A stretch of DNA of 64,000 nucleotides from Okapia johnstoni (taxonomy: Eukaryota; Chordata; Mammalia; Artiodactyla; Giraffidae): contig CM044315.1 in NCBI GenBank assembly GCA_024291935.2, positions 80,582,385 to 80,646,384 on the forward strand, written 5' to 3'. Positions 1 to 61,687 of the stretch are shown piece by piece; within the stretch, counting starts at the first letter, position 1, and each line of letters starts with the position of its first letter. The translations under genes and the position numbers were made by a program. Under the pieces are notes generated by a model. The model was not told where the DNA came from. It was given only the letters and a program-made list of their open reading frames with translations, and did not search any database.

Positions 1-512
1 AATAACTAAATAAATTTAAAAGAAAAGTTAAATGCAAAGAATCAAGATTTGCAATAATAAATTAGTGTAATGCTCATTTCGCAAAGTGGGATAAGGTATA
101 GACAAATGATGACTAAAGAAAATAATTTTCCTGGGCATTGTTCTTCTCTTGTATATGTTTTGATACATTATGTGAAGGTGGATGTAAGAAGAAAAGTGAG
201 TCATGAACATCTAGTTTATACAGCATCTCTGCTGCCCTAAAAAGGGTATAGAAGCAAAAAACGAGTAGACCATTGGAGCCTCGACAAATCTTGTTCCTGG
301 TAAAGACCCAAGAAGATGGTGGTGTTTTTAAAGTCTTAAATAGAATTTGCATACTCAGAGATTTACAGTGAAGTGTTGATAAGGAATTACTTACCTTAGA
401 TGTTACTCTGCATTGTCAACAGTGGATCATAAACATGCTGAACTTGAGATTGATTAAAATGTTAAACTTAGTGAGGCCATATCCTGATTGGACAGTACCC
501 AAGAAACATGTC
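1..512. other. AT-rich intergenic sequence, nothing recognised
   Basis: No coding exon, RNA gene or clear repeat could be recognised here. Open frames are short, and none resembles a known protein. It lies upstream of HYI, on the side where PTPRF is expected from mammalian synteny, but no PTPRF exon is seen. Confidence 0.5.
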
Positions 513-727
513 AGGCTTCCCTGATAGCTCAGCTGGTAAAGAATCCACCTGCAATGCGGGAGACCTGAGTCCGATCCCTGGGCTGGGAAGATCCCCTGGA
601 GAAGGGAAAGGCTACCCACTTCAGTATTCTGGCCTGGAGAATTCCATGGACAAAGGAGCCTTGCAGACTACAGTGCATGGGGTCTCAAAGAGTGGACATG
701 TCTGAGCGACTTTCATTTTCACTTTCT
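513..727 (+). mobile_element. BOV-tA SINE
   Basis: This is a tRNA-derived ruminant SINE. The tRNA-like head (TTCCCTGATAGCTCAGCTGG, then GATCCCTGGG as the B-box part) is followed by the Bov-A body (CCACTTCAGTATTC and GGAGCCTTGCAGACTACAG). Small differences show that it is an old copy. It is not a functional tRNA gene. Confidence 0.9.
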
Positions 728-1070
728 TCCAATAAACATGTTCCTGGAGGAGTCAGAGTTCCAAGCATAATGCAGAGGGGCAAGAAATAATGTGATTTGA
801 TTTCAGGTGAGCTGACATCCGTCTGTTCGTGGAGGTAGTGCTGAAGAAACAGTATGTGCCAGCAACTTGGGTTAATTCTCTCAGCCTGGACCCAGGGTGT
901 CTGAGTGAGCCTGACTTGAGATGCAAGTGAGCAGTGACAGAAGACAGTGGACACTGGGTTCTCCTGATGTTGCACTTCAAGCTGCCGTTTGTCAAAGTTA
1001 GCACAGGAAGCAGATCAAGATGACTTCTATGCATGTGTCATCTGAGTGTAAAATTACATTTTTGAGAAGC
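728..1070. other. Unassigned intergenic sequence between two SINEs
   Basis: No exon, RNA gene or familiar repeat was recognised. Both strands carry only short unrelated open frames. Confidence 0.4.
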
Positions 1071-1298
1071 CATTCCCAGGTGGCGCTAGTGGTAAAAATC
1101 CGGCCTGCCAATGCAGATTGACTTGAGACGGGTTCAATCCCTGGGTCGGGAAGATACCCTGGAAGAGGGAACGGCAACCCACTCCAGGTTTCTCCCCTGG
1201 ATAATCCCATGGACATGGACAGAGGAGCCTGGCAGGCTGCAGTCCATAGGGTTGCACAGAGTCGGACACGACAGAAGCAATTTAGCGCCCACAGCACA
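1071..1298 (+). mobile_element. BOV-tA type SINE
   Basis: A second tRNA-head plus Bov-A body element in the same orientation. Landmarks are CCCAGGTGGCGCTAGTGG, GGTTCAATCCCTGGGTCGGG, AACCCACTCCAGG and GTCGGACACGAC near the 3' end. The head variant (AGGTGGCGCTAGTGGTAAA) is the common second BOV-tA subtype. Confidence 0.9.
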
Positions 1299-1699
1299 TT
1301 AGCACAGTCATAAAAAACTTAAGCATGGTCCTACTTTTTCACCATGTAATCCCAACCTGGAATCTGCCTATTCAGTTGGGTTAGTGTGGCTGAAATAAAT
1401 TTATTCGGAGGATCTGAAGAAACACCAAGAAACTACAGACACAGAAACCGGGAAAGTCTAAATATCCTGGCCTGGGGAAGCATAGACCTGGGAGCTGCCG
1501 TGGGTTTGGTCAGTCTTGGGAACACTAAAGCAGCGGTATCTCAATGTGCTACGCCTACTCGTAGTGTTCGGTTATTCTCCTTCTCTGTTCTAATTTTCTT
1601 CACCACCTGACTCCGGCTTATTTCTTTTCTACAGCCAAAACCATCCGCCAAACCCACCGCTTACTTGGCTCTCAGTATTTCCTTGTTTGAACTCTCCAA

Positions 1700-1900
1700 G
1701 AGGGAATCTAATTGGCCAGATTAGCTTTACAAACTGGACAAGGGTCTCGGGCCCGTCTATGGATTGGCTGCGCTTGGATCAGATGTCTCTCCGTGGCCCA
1801 ATCAGTTGGGGCTGAGAGGGGACAGCCCGCCCACAGCCGCTCGGTGCGGAGTCCAGGGGTGGGGGCAGTTTTCCTTACAAAGGACTTTGAACTTTGTACC
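1700..1900. promoter_or_regulatory. CCAAT-box cluster with HNF4-like element upstream of HYI
   Basis: Three CCAAT boxes lie within 92 bp: ATTGG at 1711-1715, ATTGG at 1763-1767 and CCAAT at 1798-1802. A GC-richer stretch (1740-1865) follows, and then GGACTTTGAACTTTG (about 1883-1897), whose reverse complement contains CAAAGTTCA, the kind of site bound by HNF4-class nuclear receptors. It lies about 700 bp upstream of the HYI start codon and outside the main CpG island. It could be an upstream HYI promoter or enhancer, or the promoter of a divergent noncoding transcript (an antisense lncRNA, HYI-AS1, is annotated in human). Activity is inferred from motifs only. Confidence 0.4.
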
Positions 1901-1965
1901 TACAAAAGGAACCTGAGAAAACGATTCAGAGATGGAACCAAAAGGTGCATTAAAGAGCTTTTATA

Positions 1966-1991
1966 GCACACGCGCGCGCGCACACACACAC
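1966..1991. repeat. Alternating CA/CG purine-pyrimidine run
   Basis: A short simple repeat that alternates CA and CG dinucleotides, just downstream of the CCAAT cluster. Alternating purine-pyrimidine tracts with CG can adopt Z-DNA; no function is shown. Confidence 0.7.
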
Positions 1992-2269
1992 TTTGAGACC
2001 CCTGTAAGCATGGTCAATTTTAGGCTGTTAAGGTGTGGAACGAGCAGCTAATTCAAGGTTTTCTCGGGGAAAACGAAATAATATGCCGTAAGACCGCATA
2101 TACACTGTGATCAGGGTTTTCTAAGACAAGACTGTACGTGTTTAGTTTTTGCCCTGTACAGGAAAGTTAACGGGTGGGTAGTGCGGCACATGGCTTTCGA
2201 AAGTTCTTTAATGAACAGATGCTTTGGTTATAATGAAGGTAAACACCAAGCATTTGTTAGCATCCACGT

Positions 2270-3030
2270 TCCTTCACCCTAACTGGGCCCGCGGCCCCTC
2301 CCCGTGCCTCCCTCTCCCGTCCGGAAAAGTGAACTTTCCTGGCAGGTCCGCAGCCCATACCACCCACGGGTCTCCCAGCCCGAGGGGGCCGGAACTCAGC
2401 TTGCGGCGCCAGCGCGCCCCCGCGCGGCCGGGCCGGGTTCCTCCATCACTTCTGGGTCCGCCCCGCCCCGCCCCCCCAAGAGCGGCCATCCGGCCTTTTC
2501 CCCGGCCCTGCGCACAGCGTGGGCTCTGTAGTCCCCCGCTCGACCCTGCCCGCGGCCACAGCCTTCTGGCGGCGGAGACTCCGCCCCGCGCGCGCTCTCG
2601 AGTAGCTATGGCTCCGCTCCGCTTCTCGGCCAACCTGTCGTGGCTGTTCCCGGAGCTTTCGGGCTTTCCCGCGCGGCTCCGGGCCGCGGGCAGTTCGGGC
2701 TTCGAAGCGGCCGAGATCGGCTGGCCGTATGCGGAGCCGCCGGAGGCGCTGGCGCGCGCGGCGCGGGAAGCCGGGCTACGAGTCGTGTTAATCAACACGC
2801 CCCCGGGTGCGCCGGGAGGGCCCGGGCCGGGACAGGGTGGGGCCGGGGGGAGGAGCAGGGAGCTGAGGCCCATTCTTTCCGCAGGAGACCGAGAGAAGGG
2901 GGAGAATGGGCTGGGGGCTGTTCCCGGGAGGCAGGCGGCCTTCCGAGAAGGGCTGGAGCAGGCAGTGCTGTACGCTAAGGCTCTGGACTGTTCCAGGTAA
3001 CCTCTCCTCTCCACGCCCCCGCCCCCCTAA
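2270..3030 (+). promoter_or_regulatory. HYI: CpG-island promoter of HYI
   Basis: Very high GC with many CpG dinucleotides. Tandem GC boxes (CCGCCCCGCCCC type) lie near 2459-2477, and no TATA box is seen. The island spans the HYI start codon and exons 1-2, as expected for a TATA-less housekeeping promoter. The transcription start probably lies within about 100 bp upstream of the ATG at 2608; the sequence does not fix it. Confidence 0.75.
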
Positions 3031-5357
3031 TCCGCGAGAGAAGAGGCTCAGGGGTACTCCCGCCTCTGCCCCTTCAGTCCTGGTCTCTTGTAAACTGCCT
3101 TTTGCATTTTATCTGTGTGTATGTCACTCTCAGTTTGCAACTCTTTCTTGCTTACCTCATGCTGGGAACTCAGTATGACCTGGGACATAACACAGTCAAC
3201 AAAGCAGTGGTCCATTAAGAGGACTGGTCAGTTCAAGGAGACTGTGGGAGCAGAGCGGGTACTAACTCGGTCTGGGATCAGAGAAAGCTTCTTAACAGGT
3301 AGTGATGTTGAACTGGGTCTCCGTGGTGGGTGCTTGCTTGACCAAAGAAGCATTCCAGGCAGGGATGCAGTAGCCACACGCCCCCAGGGGGCTTGGTGTA
3401 TTCCGCAGAGTTTATGAGGCTGGAGGTGAAGCCTGTCTGCTTTGGAGGTGACTGAGAAAGATGAGGCGGTGAAGGGAGAAGGTGGGGGACCCAGTGGGGC
3501 TGATCAAGGTAAATGTCAAATCTTGCACAGGGCAACCAGGCTGAGAGGGAACTGGCAACAAGCAGTTATGGGGCAGAGGGAGGAGTGTGTGTGCAGAAAA
3601 CCAATGGGAAGAGGCTAAGAAACAGATGCAAGGAGGAGAGACAGGCAGTGTGGAATACCTGAGCATGAGGGTCAAAATAATTTTTTAAAGGTGAGGCTTA
3701 AATTTATTTAAAAAAAAAAAAAGGTGAGGCTTGAGGAGAAGGGCCGTGGAAAAGGAGAATCTGGACGTACAGGCGGGGCTGAGTGAGGGCTTGTGGTCTC
3801 TGAAACAGGATGGCGGGCCTTCAGAAGGAATCTGGGAAAGGTCTTGGGCCTAGGTTAACACAAGTGTCTGAGGGCTGCAGGAGGCCTGAGCACCACAGCC
3901 AGATGGTCCCGACTGGAGACCTGGGGACACGGGAGGCTGGTGCAGTCGGAGGGCAGCTGGAAGAGAAGTACCCAGGGACCATGGGAGTGAAGGCCTCCGC
4001 GCTGAGGATGGACTCCACAGCCCCCTCCAGCCCCATTTTCCCCACAGGATTCACCTGATGGCTGGCCGAGTGCCCAAGGGGGCTGACGGAGCCGCGGTCA
4101 GGGGTGAAATGGAGACAGTTTTCCTGGAGAACCTCAGGCACGCAGCTGAGGTTTTGGCTCAGGTGAGACAGTGAAAGGGGCTTCTCAGATGGCACAGTAG
4201 TAAAGAATCAGCCTACCAATGCAGGAGACGTGGGTTTGATCCCTGGGTCAGAACATCCTCTGGAGGAAATGGCAACCCACTCCAGTATTCTTGCCTGGGA
4301 AATCCCATAGACAGAGGAGCCTGGCGGGCTACAGTCCATGGGGTCACATAGATTTGGACACAGCTGAGCACATACACAAGACAGTGAAAACACATACAGA
4401 CACACATACTCCATGTGTGTATATGTGTGGAGGGGAAGCACAGTAGGGAGAGCAGTGAGGCACAAGGCTGGGCCCTGGCCCAGGCCAGAAGGGCTGGGGA
4501 TCGGCTTGAGCAGTGACTGAGGGGGATGAACTTGGGGAGAGCTCTACTCATGGGTCTGGCCTGGTGCTAGGAGAACCTCGTGGGACTGCTGGAACCCATA
4601 AACACCCGCATCACGGATCCCCGGTACTTCCTGGACACGCCCCAGCAGGGTAGGCCCCCTGCCCCGTGCCGCCTTCTGTCCACTGATTCTCGAGCCCTCC
4701 TTGAGTCTCACGACCCCCTGCCCTGGTTTCTCTCCCAGCGGCAGCCATCTTACAGAAGGTGGGAAGACCCAACCTCCAGCTACAGATGGTAAGTGGGGGA
4801 GAGGGCGTGCTTCTCAGAGGGCCCGTGTTCTCCAAATCCAGGGACAGTGGTGTGGGCTGCAGGGTCTCTGACTGGGGGACTCTTTGCCCCAGGACTTATT
4901 CCACTGGCAGATCATGGACGGGAACCTGACAGGGAACATGCAAGAGTTCCTGCCCATTGTTGGTGAGGGCCCCTTTCCTGGCTTCTTCCTGGTCTGCCGT
5001 GAGGCTTCCTCTGTCCTTCCACTCTTTCCACCCCCCACATCTACCCCCAGGGCACGTGCAGGTGGCACAGGTCCCGGGTCGGGGGGAACCCGACAGCCCC
5101 GGAGAGCTCAACTTCTCGTATCTGTTCCAACTGCTGGAAGATGAAGGCTACACAGGCTTCGTGGGCTGCGAGTACCAGCCTCGAGGTAAGGGTGGGCTGA
5201 GCCTGGCCCCTGGAGGGACAGTGTCGGACAGGGGCTGTCTCCCTCCTCACGGGCTGAGATGCCTCGCGCCCCGCTCCCCTCAGGAGACACAGTAGAGGGC
5301 CTGAGTTGGCTGCGTTCATACTGGGAGATGAGGGGCCATCCACAGGCTGGCCAGTGA
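2608..5357 (+). CDS. HYI: HYI, putative hydroxypyruvate isomerase (8 exons, 277 aa)
   Basis: The enzyme interconverts hydroxypyruvate and tartronate semialdehyde (EC 5.3.1.22). It is a cytosol-type TIM barrel of the AP endonuclease 2 / xylose isomerase-like superfamily. Coding exons are 2608-2806, 2885-2996, 4048-4162, 4571-4649, 4739-4788, 4893-4962, 5051-5185 and 5284-5357. All introns are GT-AG, and the total of 834 nt gives 277 residues plus stop, equal to the human length. The start at 2608 gives MAPLRFSANLSW, the conserved N-terminus, with G at -3 and +4. The two glutamates expected to be catalytic in the family are present: Glu150 in LLEPIN and Glu249 in GCEYQP. The MDLFHWQ and HVQVAQVPGRGEP barrel motifs are intact. 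Intron 3 carries a BOV-tA SINE starting 14 bases after its donor. The gene converges on SZT2. Assignment is secure; physiological substrate in mammals is less well established. Confidence 0.97.
4177..4378 (+). mobile_element. BOV-tA SINE in HYI intron 3
   Basis: tRNA-derived head and Bov-A body (GGTTTGATCCCTGGGTCAGA, CAACCCACTCCAGTATTC). It is flanked by an 11-bp target-site duplication, AGACAGTGAAA, at 4166-4176 and 4379-4389. The first copy overlaps positions +4 to +14 of the intron, so the element sits immediately behind the exon 3 splice donor. Confidence 0.95.
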
Positions 5358-5417
5358 GGCCCTGCACTCCAGCCACACGCCTCTGGGACGGTGACCGGCA
5401 CGACCGAGTCTCCTCTA

Positions 5418-5423
5418 ATTAAA
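5418..5423 (+). terminator. HYI: HYI polyadenylation signal ATTAAA
   Basis: The common variant ATTAAA lies 61 nt after the HYI stop codon. Cleavage is expected 10-30 nt downstream, giving a very short 3' UTR. No canonical AATAAA is seen before the SZT2 stop. Confidence 0.7.
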
Positions 5424-5589
5424 GACAACCTGCTGAGCATTTCCATGTGTGTATGTTATTGGAGGGGGAGCGGAGGACACACAGTGTCTAAGTTTTCCAT
5501 TTCTTTGGGTCACTTCCCTCCTGCAGAGAAGGGCCATACGGCTCATGTTCAGGTCCTCCAGTCTGTGCCGGTGTTGCTGTGTACGTGCT

Positions 5590-5690
5590 CCTTGTGTACA
5601 GATGAGAAGCCAAGGGACTGGCCCATGCACAGGTGCTTCAAACGCAGAGCTGGGATTGGAACGGAGGTGTCTTATCTCAATGGCAATTGT
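5590..5690. repeat. MIR-like fragment between HYI and SZT2
   Basis: ACAGATGAGAAGCCAAGGGACTGG and the following AGCTGGGATTGGAACGGAGG-like stretch resemble the conserved core and tail of an inverted MIR. The copy is diverged, and the call is weak. Confidence 0.4.
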
Positions 5691-6108
5691 CTGGCAGTGA
5701 TGTCCCAGTGGGAACTGATGACCAGAGGGCTCACGATGGGGGTGGGGGACGTGGGTGTTGGACAGGATTCAAGCAGAGCAGCTCTACCTGCCACCTGATA
5801 TGAAGAATTCCCAGCCTCAGCCAGGTGAGCAGAAATGAGGAGTCTCCTTCTGGAAGGGCCCGGGGACCTGAGAGGACATGGGCACCTCAGGAGGTGAGCG
5901 GACCCTCTGGAGCCCTGCGTTGAGTCAGTGGCAGCAAGTGTTTAGGGAGCATAGCTCCTGCTACCAGGCCCCCAAGACACATTCACATGACCTCTGGCAT
6001 CCCTCAGTGTCCAATCTTGCCTGGGGACCTGGACAGGCTGGTCTCTGTAAGATTTAAAGTGGGCAACCTTACAGAGCCATGATTTGAGGACATTCAGTGG
6101 CCTGTCTT

Positions 6109-56197
<50,089 letters not shown>

Positions 56198-56374
56198 CAC
56201 ACTGCCCTCCCCCGCCGGCCCGGGCCAGAGACGATGCTCCGCTCCTGACCCCTGACCCGGAGGTCTCGCGACTGGCGGGGCCGGAAGTGAGTGGGAGGGA
56301 CGAGTTCTGCGCTTTCTAATTGGCTGACGTGAGAACCGGAAGAGGAAGTGATTGACACCGCCCCCGCCGCCGCA
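56198..56374. promoter_or_regulatory. Bidirectional SZT2/MED8 promoter
   Basis: The 177 bp between the two divergent start codons lie in a CpG island and have no TATA box. Visible sites are ETS motifs CCGGAAGTGA (56281-56290) and CCGGAAG (56336-56342), a CCAAT box in reverse (ATTGG, 56319-56323), and a CRE-like TGACGTGA directly after it (56325-56332). This is the usual make-up of a housekeeping bidirectional promoter. MED8-proximal placement of the ETS/CCAAT/CRE group is seen; co-regulation is inferred. Confidence 0.8.
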
Positions 56375-59300
56375 ATGCAGGTGAGGACTGGTTTGGCGCT
56401 AGTGACCGCTAGCTAGCTTCGGGTAACGAGACCGAAAGTGGGCTGGCGGAGAAGAGAGTGAGGAGTTGGGGCTGAGAGGACGGGGTCGAGCTCGCGACTG
56501 TGAGATAAGGGGACGTGCGATGGGGGCTAGGACCTCTGGAGAGAGATGGGGGTGGAGCCCAGCTGACCGGAGACAGAAACTGCGGTTAAGTCCGGACGGA
56601 GAAGGCACCACTGTCTTGCTAGGGTCTGGAAAAGGATCAGGTTGTAATTTGGGAAGGTGCAGTCCAAGAAAGATGGCTCAAAAAAGAGGTGGATTGGGCT
56701 CGGGCTCAGGCCCCGGCCTAGGCTGTTGGATGTCGACAGAACAGAGAATCTGTAATTGGAGAGAAGCCCGAGGGTGGAAGGAATTGTGGGACCATAGTGG
56801 CCAGAAGCCAGACTATATAGTCTGAGGCCGTGGGTGGAGCCCGGCTCCTGTCCTGCACATTCGGGGTTTTGCAGTTTTGCTTCATTCTTCCTAGTCTGTG
56901 CCCCTAGTAGTTAAGGATGAAATGAGATAAAACTGGACAGCGTAGACGTAAAGGAAATGCTATGAGACCCCCCTCAGCTTTTAATATGGTTTGCCTAGTG
57001 CTTAGGGGCATGTGCGGTTTTGTTGTTGTTTTGTTTTGTTTTTCATTTGTCACTGTTTGTTGCACAAGGGTAGTTGTCAGTACATTTTTATAGGTTGACT
57101 AAGCTTGCGAAAGGGGCACAGGAATATTGGCACAGCAATAAAGTGAATGCAGATTAATTTAGCAAGGAAGAGGTTGAAACAGCAAATGCTGAGGGAAGAG
57201 GAAGGTGGGGGTGGCAGCGGTGGTGGCGGTGGCAGTATTCAGAGGAGCCTTCATATGTAGGTAGGTTTTCCAGAGATTATGTCATTGCCAAGAACAGCCA
57301 GGTTCACAAATCAGGTTCTAGAACAGAGGACGTCAGAGTACGTATGCTGCTGAGGTGTCCCAAACATAATAAATCCCAGGCATTACGTCTGGTGAAAATT
57401 GCCCAATGAGGGAGAACAGAGGAAAAGCAAGCCTAATATAGAGAAACAATCACGCCTGGATTAAGAGCGGTGAGAGGAAGGAATCAGTAGGTAGGAGGAA
57501 TTGAGGTCAGATGAATGGGTTTAAAGGTCTAAGGGTTGATGCTCTCTGTGATCCTAACACCAAAGATTTAGTAAACAACCTGACTCTCCCTGTGCCAATG
57601 AGATTCTGTGTCACTGTACTGGTGTTGCACACTGTCACCCTGGCTTTTCAGCCTTCCTCTGTATGCGTCATCCTTACACTCATCTGAGTAACCAACCTAT
57701 TCCTATTGGCTCAGAGGGAGGAAAAACAGCTTGAGGCATCATTAGATGCACTGCTGAGTCAAGTGGCTGATCTGAAGAACTCACTGGGGAGTTTCATTTA
57801 CAAGCTGGAGAACGAGTATGACCGGCTGACCTGGTAAGAGTTGCCAGGGCAAGCTGGGGAGGGCTCCATGGGTGGGGACTAGGCCACCTGCTGGATAGGG
57901 TATCTCTAGCATTTATCACTTTGCAAACATCTTTTGATTTAGGAAGAGCTGGGTTTCCCAACATTTAACACTGAAGTTGGCCTTAGGCCCCAATTGTAAG
58001 GGAAGTAGAGAAATGCCCAATTTCTCAACCCAGGTTCTTGCTAGCTTTTGGTTCTCCCTGTTTGACTTCTCCAGGATGAGGTCCTCCTGCAATGGGTCCT
58101 CCCACCACAGTATTCATACTGGATTTCTTGCCATGGGTGTTGCCAAGTCTTTTAGGTCCAGTCTACTCAGAAAGTTTGGATCTGGAAAGGGATCTTTTAC
58201 CCAGTTTCTGAAGTTCTAGTGATAATAGTGTAGCGATTGTTCCTATTTTGCCATTGCCCTCACCCCATTCAAATATAGTAGTTCCCCATAATCTATCAGG
58301 GATAACTTCTAAGACCCACTATGGATTCCTGAAACTACGATAGTACTGAATCCTATTCTGTATATACTGTGGGTTTTTTTTTTTTTATATACTACTTGTG
58401 TGGGTAGTGTACACAGCATGGATATGCTGGACAAAGGGATGATTAACATCCCAGGTGGGACAGAGTGGGATGAAGCAAGATTTCATCACGCTCCTCAGAA
58501 CACCTCCCAATTTAAAAACATGGATTGTTTATTTCCTGGATTTGTCATTTAATATTTTGGACTGTAGTTGACCACGGGTAGATGAAACCTCAGAAAGTGA
58601 AACTTAGGATAAGTGGGGACTGCTATAATGACCTGTCGTTTTTCTCCATCTGTGTCAGAAACTCAAAGTGTATCCCTCTTTCTTAACCCCATAATCCCTG
58701 TGAGCCAGTCTAGTTCCTGTCCTTCTTTCTTAACCCCATAATCCCTGCAGTCAGTCTAGTTCCTAGGCCAGCATAGGGCTATGAGTCTTTTGGGGGTGAG
58801 TCTGGTTATTCCTAGTCTGAGGGACCCCTTTGAGGCTCCTTTTCCAGGAACATTCTGACATCTTCTTACCACCACCAGGCCATCTGTCCTGGACAGCTTT
58901 GCCTTGCTCTCTGGACAGCTGAACACTCTGAACAAGGTCTTAAAGCATGAAAAGACACCACTGTTCCGCAACCAAGTCATCATCCCTCTGGTGTTGTCCC
59001 CAGACCGAGATGAAGATCTCATGGTAAGAGGAGGAGAGGGATGCAGCTTAGGAAACGAAGTTCTCAAATGAGGACTGACAGCACAGTGGTTGGTTTCTAT
59101 TCTAGAAATTTTGAATATGCAGTAGTGTGTGGCAATAAGTGAGGGCTACATTTTGGAGGCCTGGTTTTTTGTCCTTCTGAAGTTGGGAGAACCACTCCCA
59201 AAGAGTGCTAAATTAACCTGAGGCCTACAGTACCAAGATAAAGACCTTTTTCCTCTTTCCTCCAACACCTGTCTTGAGCAAAGAGTTTGTTTTTTTGTAG

Positions 59301-61390
59301 CCTTTCCTATTTCAATCTTTGATTAAAATGTGGCAGAGAGGGGTTTACCCTTAGATCTGGTAGAGATAGGGGTGGGAGTAGATAGGACTGAAGGGTGGAC
59401 TGAGGGGAATCGTGTCTTAGGAAGCCAGATATTATTAGTCTCAGGTTGTGTTTTCCCTGAAAATGCACTGTTTGCCTGTGGGAGGAACTATGTGTATATC
59501 AGGCCAGAATTGAATCTTCTTGGAGTGCACAGTAGGATCAATAAAATTTGTGTATTACAGAGGCAGACTGAAGGACGGGTACCTGTTTTCAGCCACGAGG
59601 TGGTCCCTGACCATCTAAGGACCAAGCCTGACCCTGAGGTTGAAGAGCAAGAGAAGCAGCTGACCACGGATGCTGCTCGCATTGGTGCTGATGCAGCGCA
59701 GGTTGGACTGAGTCACTGCCCTGCTGCCCCACACCCCCGAGTTTTACCATGAGAAGCTGAGTATTCCCACTCCTCTACTGTAGGGTATGACAGTTGGTTA
59801 TGCCTCTGTTGCCCCTGGAATAGCTCAAGGAAGAAACTTTCCTGTAATCATTTCTTGCTTGCCCTAATTTCTGCACAAACTTACATGTGTTACAGAAACA
59901 GATCCAGAGCTTGAACAAAATGTGCTCGAACCTTCTGGAAAAAATCAGCAAAGAGGAAAGAGAATCAGAGAGTGGAGGTATGGAGGGATTGGTGGCAAAG
60001 TGGTGGGGGAATGAGGGATAAGATCACTGGAATAGGAAGGGTGGTGTTGGTAGTGGTGAAATGAGGATGTAGGGATGTGCTGTTTATCCAAGGGTATGCA
60101 TCTCTTCTGTTGGCCTTCTATATTTCAGGCCAGTGCTGGGGCAGGTGGAGAAAGGAGCAAAGGGAGAAGGGAGAATTCTGAGATAGTCGTGGGGGTCCTC
60201 TGGCTCTTCCTCTGGGCTGCCAGGAGGTCTGGATGCTACCGAAGTCAGAACTCCAAGCCCTGGCACTCATACTGGTCTTTCTGATGCTAGATGCAGTCCA
60301 GGGCCAGAGGCATACCTCAGGGTCTCCACTTACCTTACCCTTCAGGTCTCCGGCCGAACAAGCAGACCTTTAATCCAGCAGACACCAATGCCTTAGTGGC
60401 AGCTGTTGCCTTTGGAAAGGGGCTGTCTAACTGGAGACCTTCAGGCAGCAGTGGTCCTAGCCAGCCAGGCCAGCCGGGAGCTGGAACAGTCCTCGCAGGA
60501 GCCTCAGGATTACAGCAGGTGCAGATGGCAGGAGCTCCAAGTCAGCAGCAGCCAATGCTCAGTGGGGTACAGATGGCCCAAGCAGGTCAGCCAGGTAAGG
60601 TGACAAGGATTGGCTTGGTGACAGACCTTGAGCAGGATGTGAGAATAAACTGGGTTATCTGCCACACTTCCCCCTCACCCCATCCCCAGAGCTGGAGACA
60701 TTCTTCTTTTCTCCCTTGGACTATGACCCAGAAAAAAAACCCTTGAGAGTGAAAGTCTCATTTGAGACTCTGTTAATAGGCACCAGACAATGAGAAAGAA
60801 CTTTGACTAAAATTGCCCTTAGCTACCCTTCTGTCCCCTTTAACTTTGGGTAGGTGTGTTGTCAATGTCTCACCCTAGGTATTAGGATCATTGGGTATAT
60901 GTGTTGGGAATTGACAAGCAGGCTGGTTTTCCAGTGCTACGCAGATTCCTTGCTCTGTATCCTGTCTCTTCTGCTCACTCTTAGTAATTATAAGAACAGT
61001 CTGGAGGAGTTCAGATATAAGCAGCTAGAAGAAGTATTTTCTTCCAAGCTGTCTAGGCAAAGGTACAAGCTCTCTTTTTCCATTAGGGGATGAGCAGGAG
61101 CCTGCAGGGATGTGTTCCAGCCCTTCCCACTATTCCTCCTCCTGACCATCTTCAGGTAGAGGGCTGGGCAGGGAGCCATACCTCTGAGCCTTGTCACCCA
61201 AGGTCAGATGCCGCAGATTCTGAGCTGATGGAGGAGGTGACAGAAGGGAACCTGGGAGACAACACTTCTGATTTATGATGAACATCTGACTGTGCTTCAG
61301 GTGTCTTTCTTCATGTTCTTTTTAGGGAAAATGCCAAGTGGGATAAAAACCAACATCAAGTCGGCTTCCATGCATCCCTACCAGCGGTGA
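56375..61390 (+). CDS. MED8: MED8, Mediator head-module subunit 8 (7 exons, 268 aa)
   Basis: MED8 is a nuclear subunit of the Mediator head module. It contacts MED18-MED20 and helps to bridge activators and RNA polymerase II; mammalian MED8 is also reported to bind Elongin B/C. Coding exons are 56375-56380, 57715-57833, 58879-59023, 59561-59701, 59896-59977, 60346-60594 and 61326-61390. They total 807 nt, that is 268 residues plus stop, equal to human. Exon 1 codes only Met-Gln. Exons 2-5 encode the helical N-terminal domain ([58 protein letters not shown]). Exon 6 is a Gly/Ser/Gln/Ala-rich low-complexity region, and the C-terminus ends SASMHPYQR. All splice sites are GT-AG and in phase. The start is the first ATG after the shared promoter, with G at -3. 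Confidence 0.97.
58276..58625. mobile_element. Tigger-like (TcMar) DNA transposon in MED8 intron 2
   Basis: Terminal inverted repeats are visible: AGTAGTTCCCCATAATCTA on the left, and GATAAGTGGGGACTGCT on the right, with TA at both junctions. Internal sequence (TCTAAGACCCACTATGGATTCC; TTGACCACGGGTAGATGAAAC) fits the mammalian Tigger family. Confidence 0.8.
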
Positions 61391-61687
61391 GTGTGGGTGG
61401 CAGCCTCCACTCCCAGGTGCTCTTTTCAGAGTTGGGCAGTGAAACTGCCTTTTGCCCAAAGCTGACCTGGATGGGTACAATAAAAAGAACACAGGCTGTC
61501 AGCCACAGACAAATCCCATCTCCACTGCCAACTAGCTGTGTGACCTTGGGCAAGTGACCTACTTTTTCTGAGCCTGTTTTCTGGTTTATAAATGATGATA
61601 ATACCTACCTCATAGGGTTGTTGTGAGGATTAAAATGGGAAAATGAATGTAAAACACTTAGCACAATCTATGAAATAATGAGTATTC

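Noticed and set aside
513..600. tRNA gene
   Set aside because: The tRNA-like A/B box is the head of a BOV-tA SINE, attached to a Bov-A body. No cloverleaf with intact arms could be drawn. The same applies to the other SINE heads in the window.
2224..2607. In-frame N-terminal extension of HYI from an upstream ATG at 2224
   Set aside because: The frame is open only because the CpG island has few stops. The extension is Pro/Arg-rich low complexity, it lies in the promoter, and the downstream start at 2608 reproduces the conserved mammalian N-terminus and length.
2274..3014. 246-residue antisense frame across the HYI CpG island
   Set aside because: It mirrors exons 1-2 in a GC-rich island. Its composition is Arg/Gly/Pro/Ala with no domain, so it is a shadow frame.
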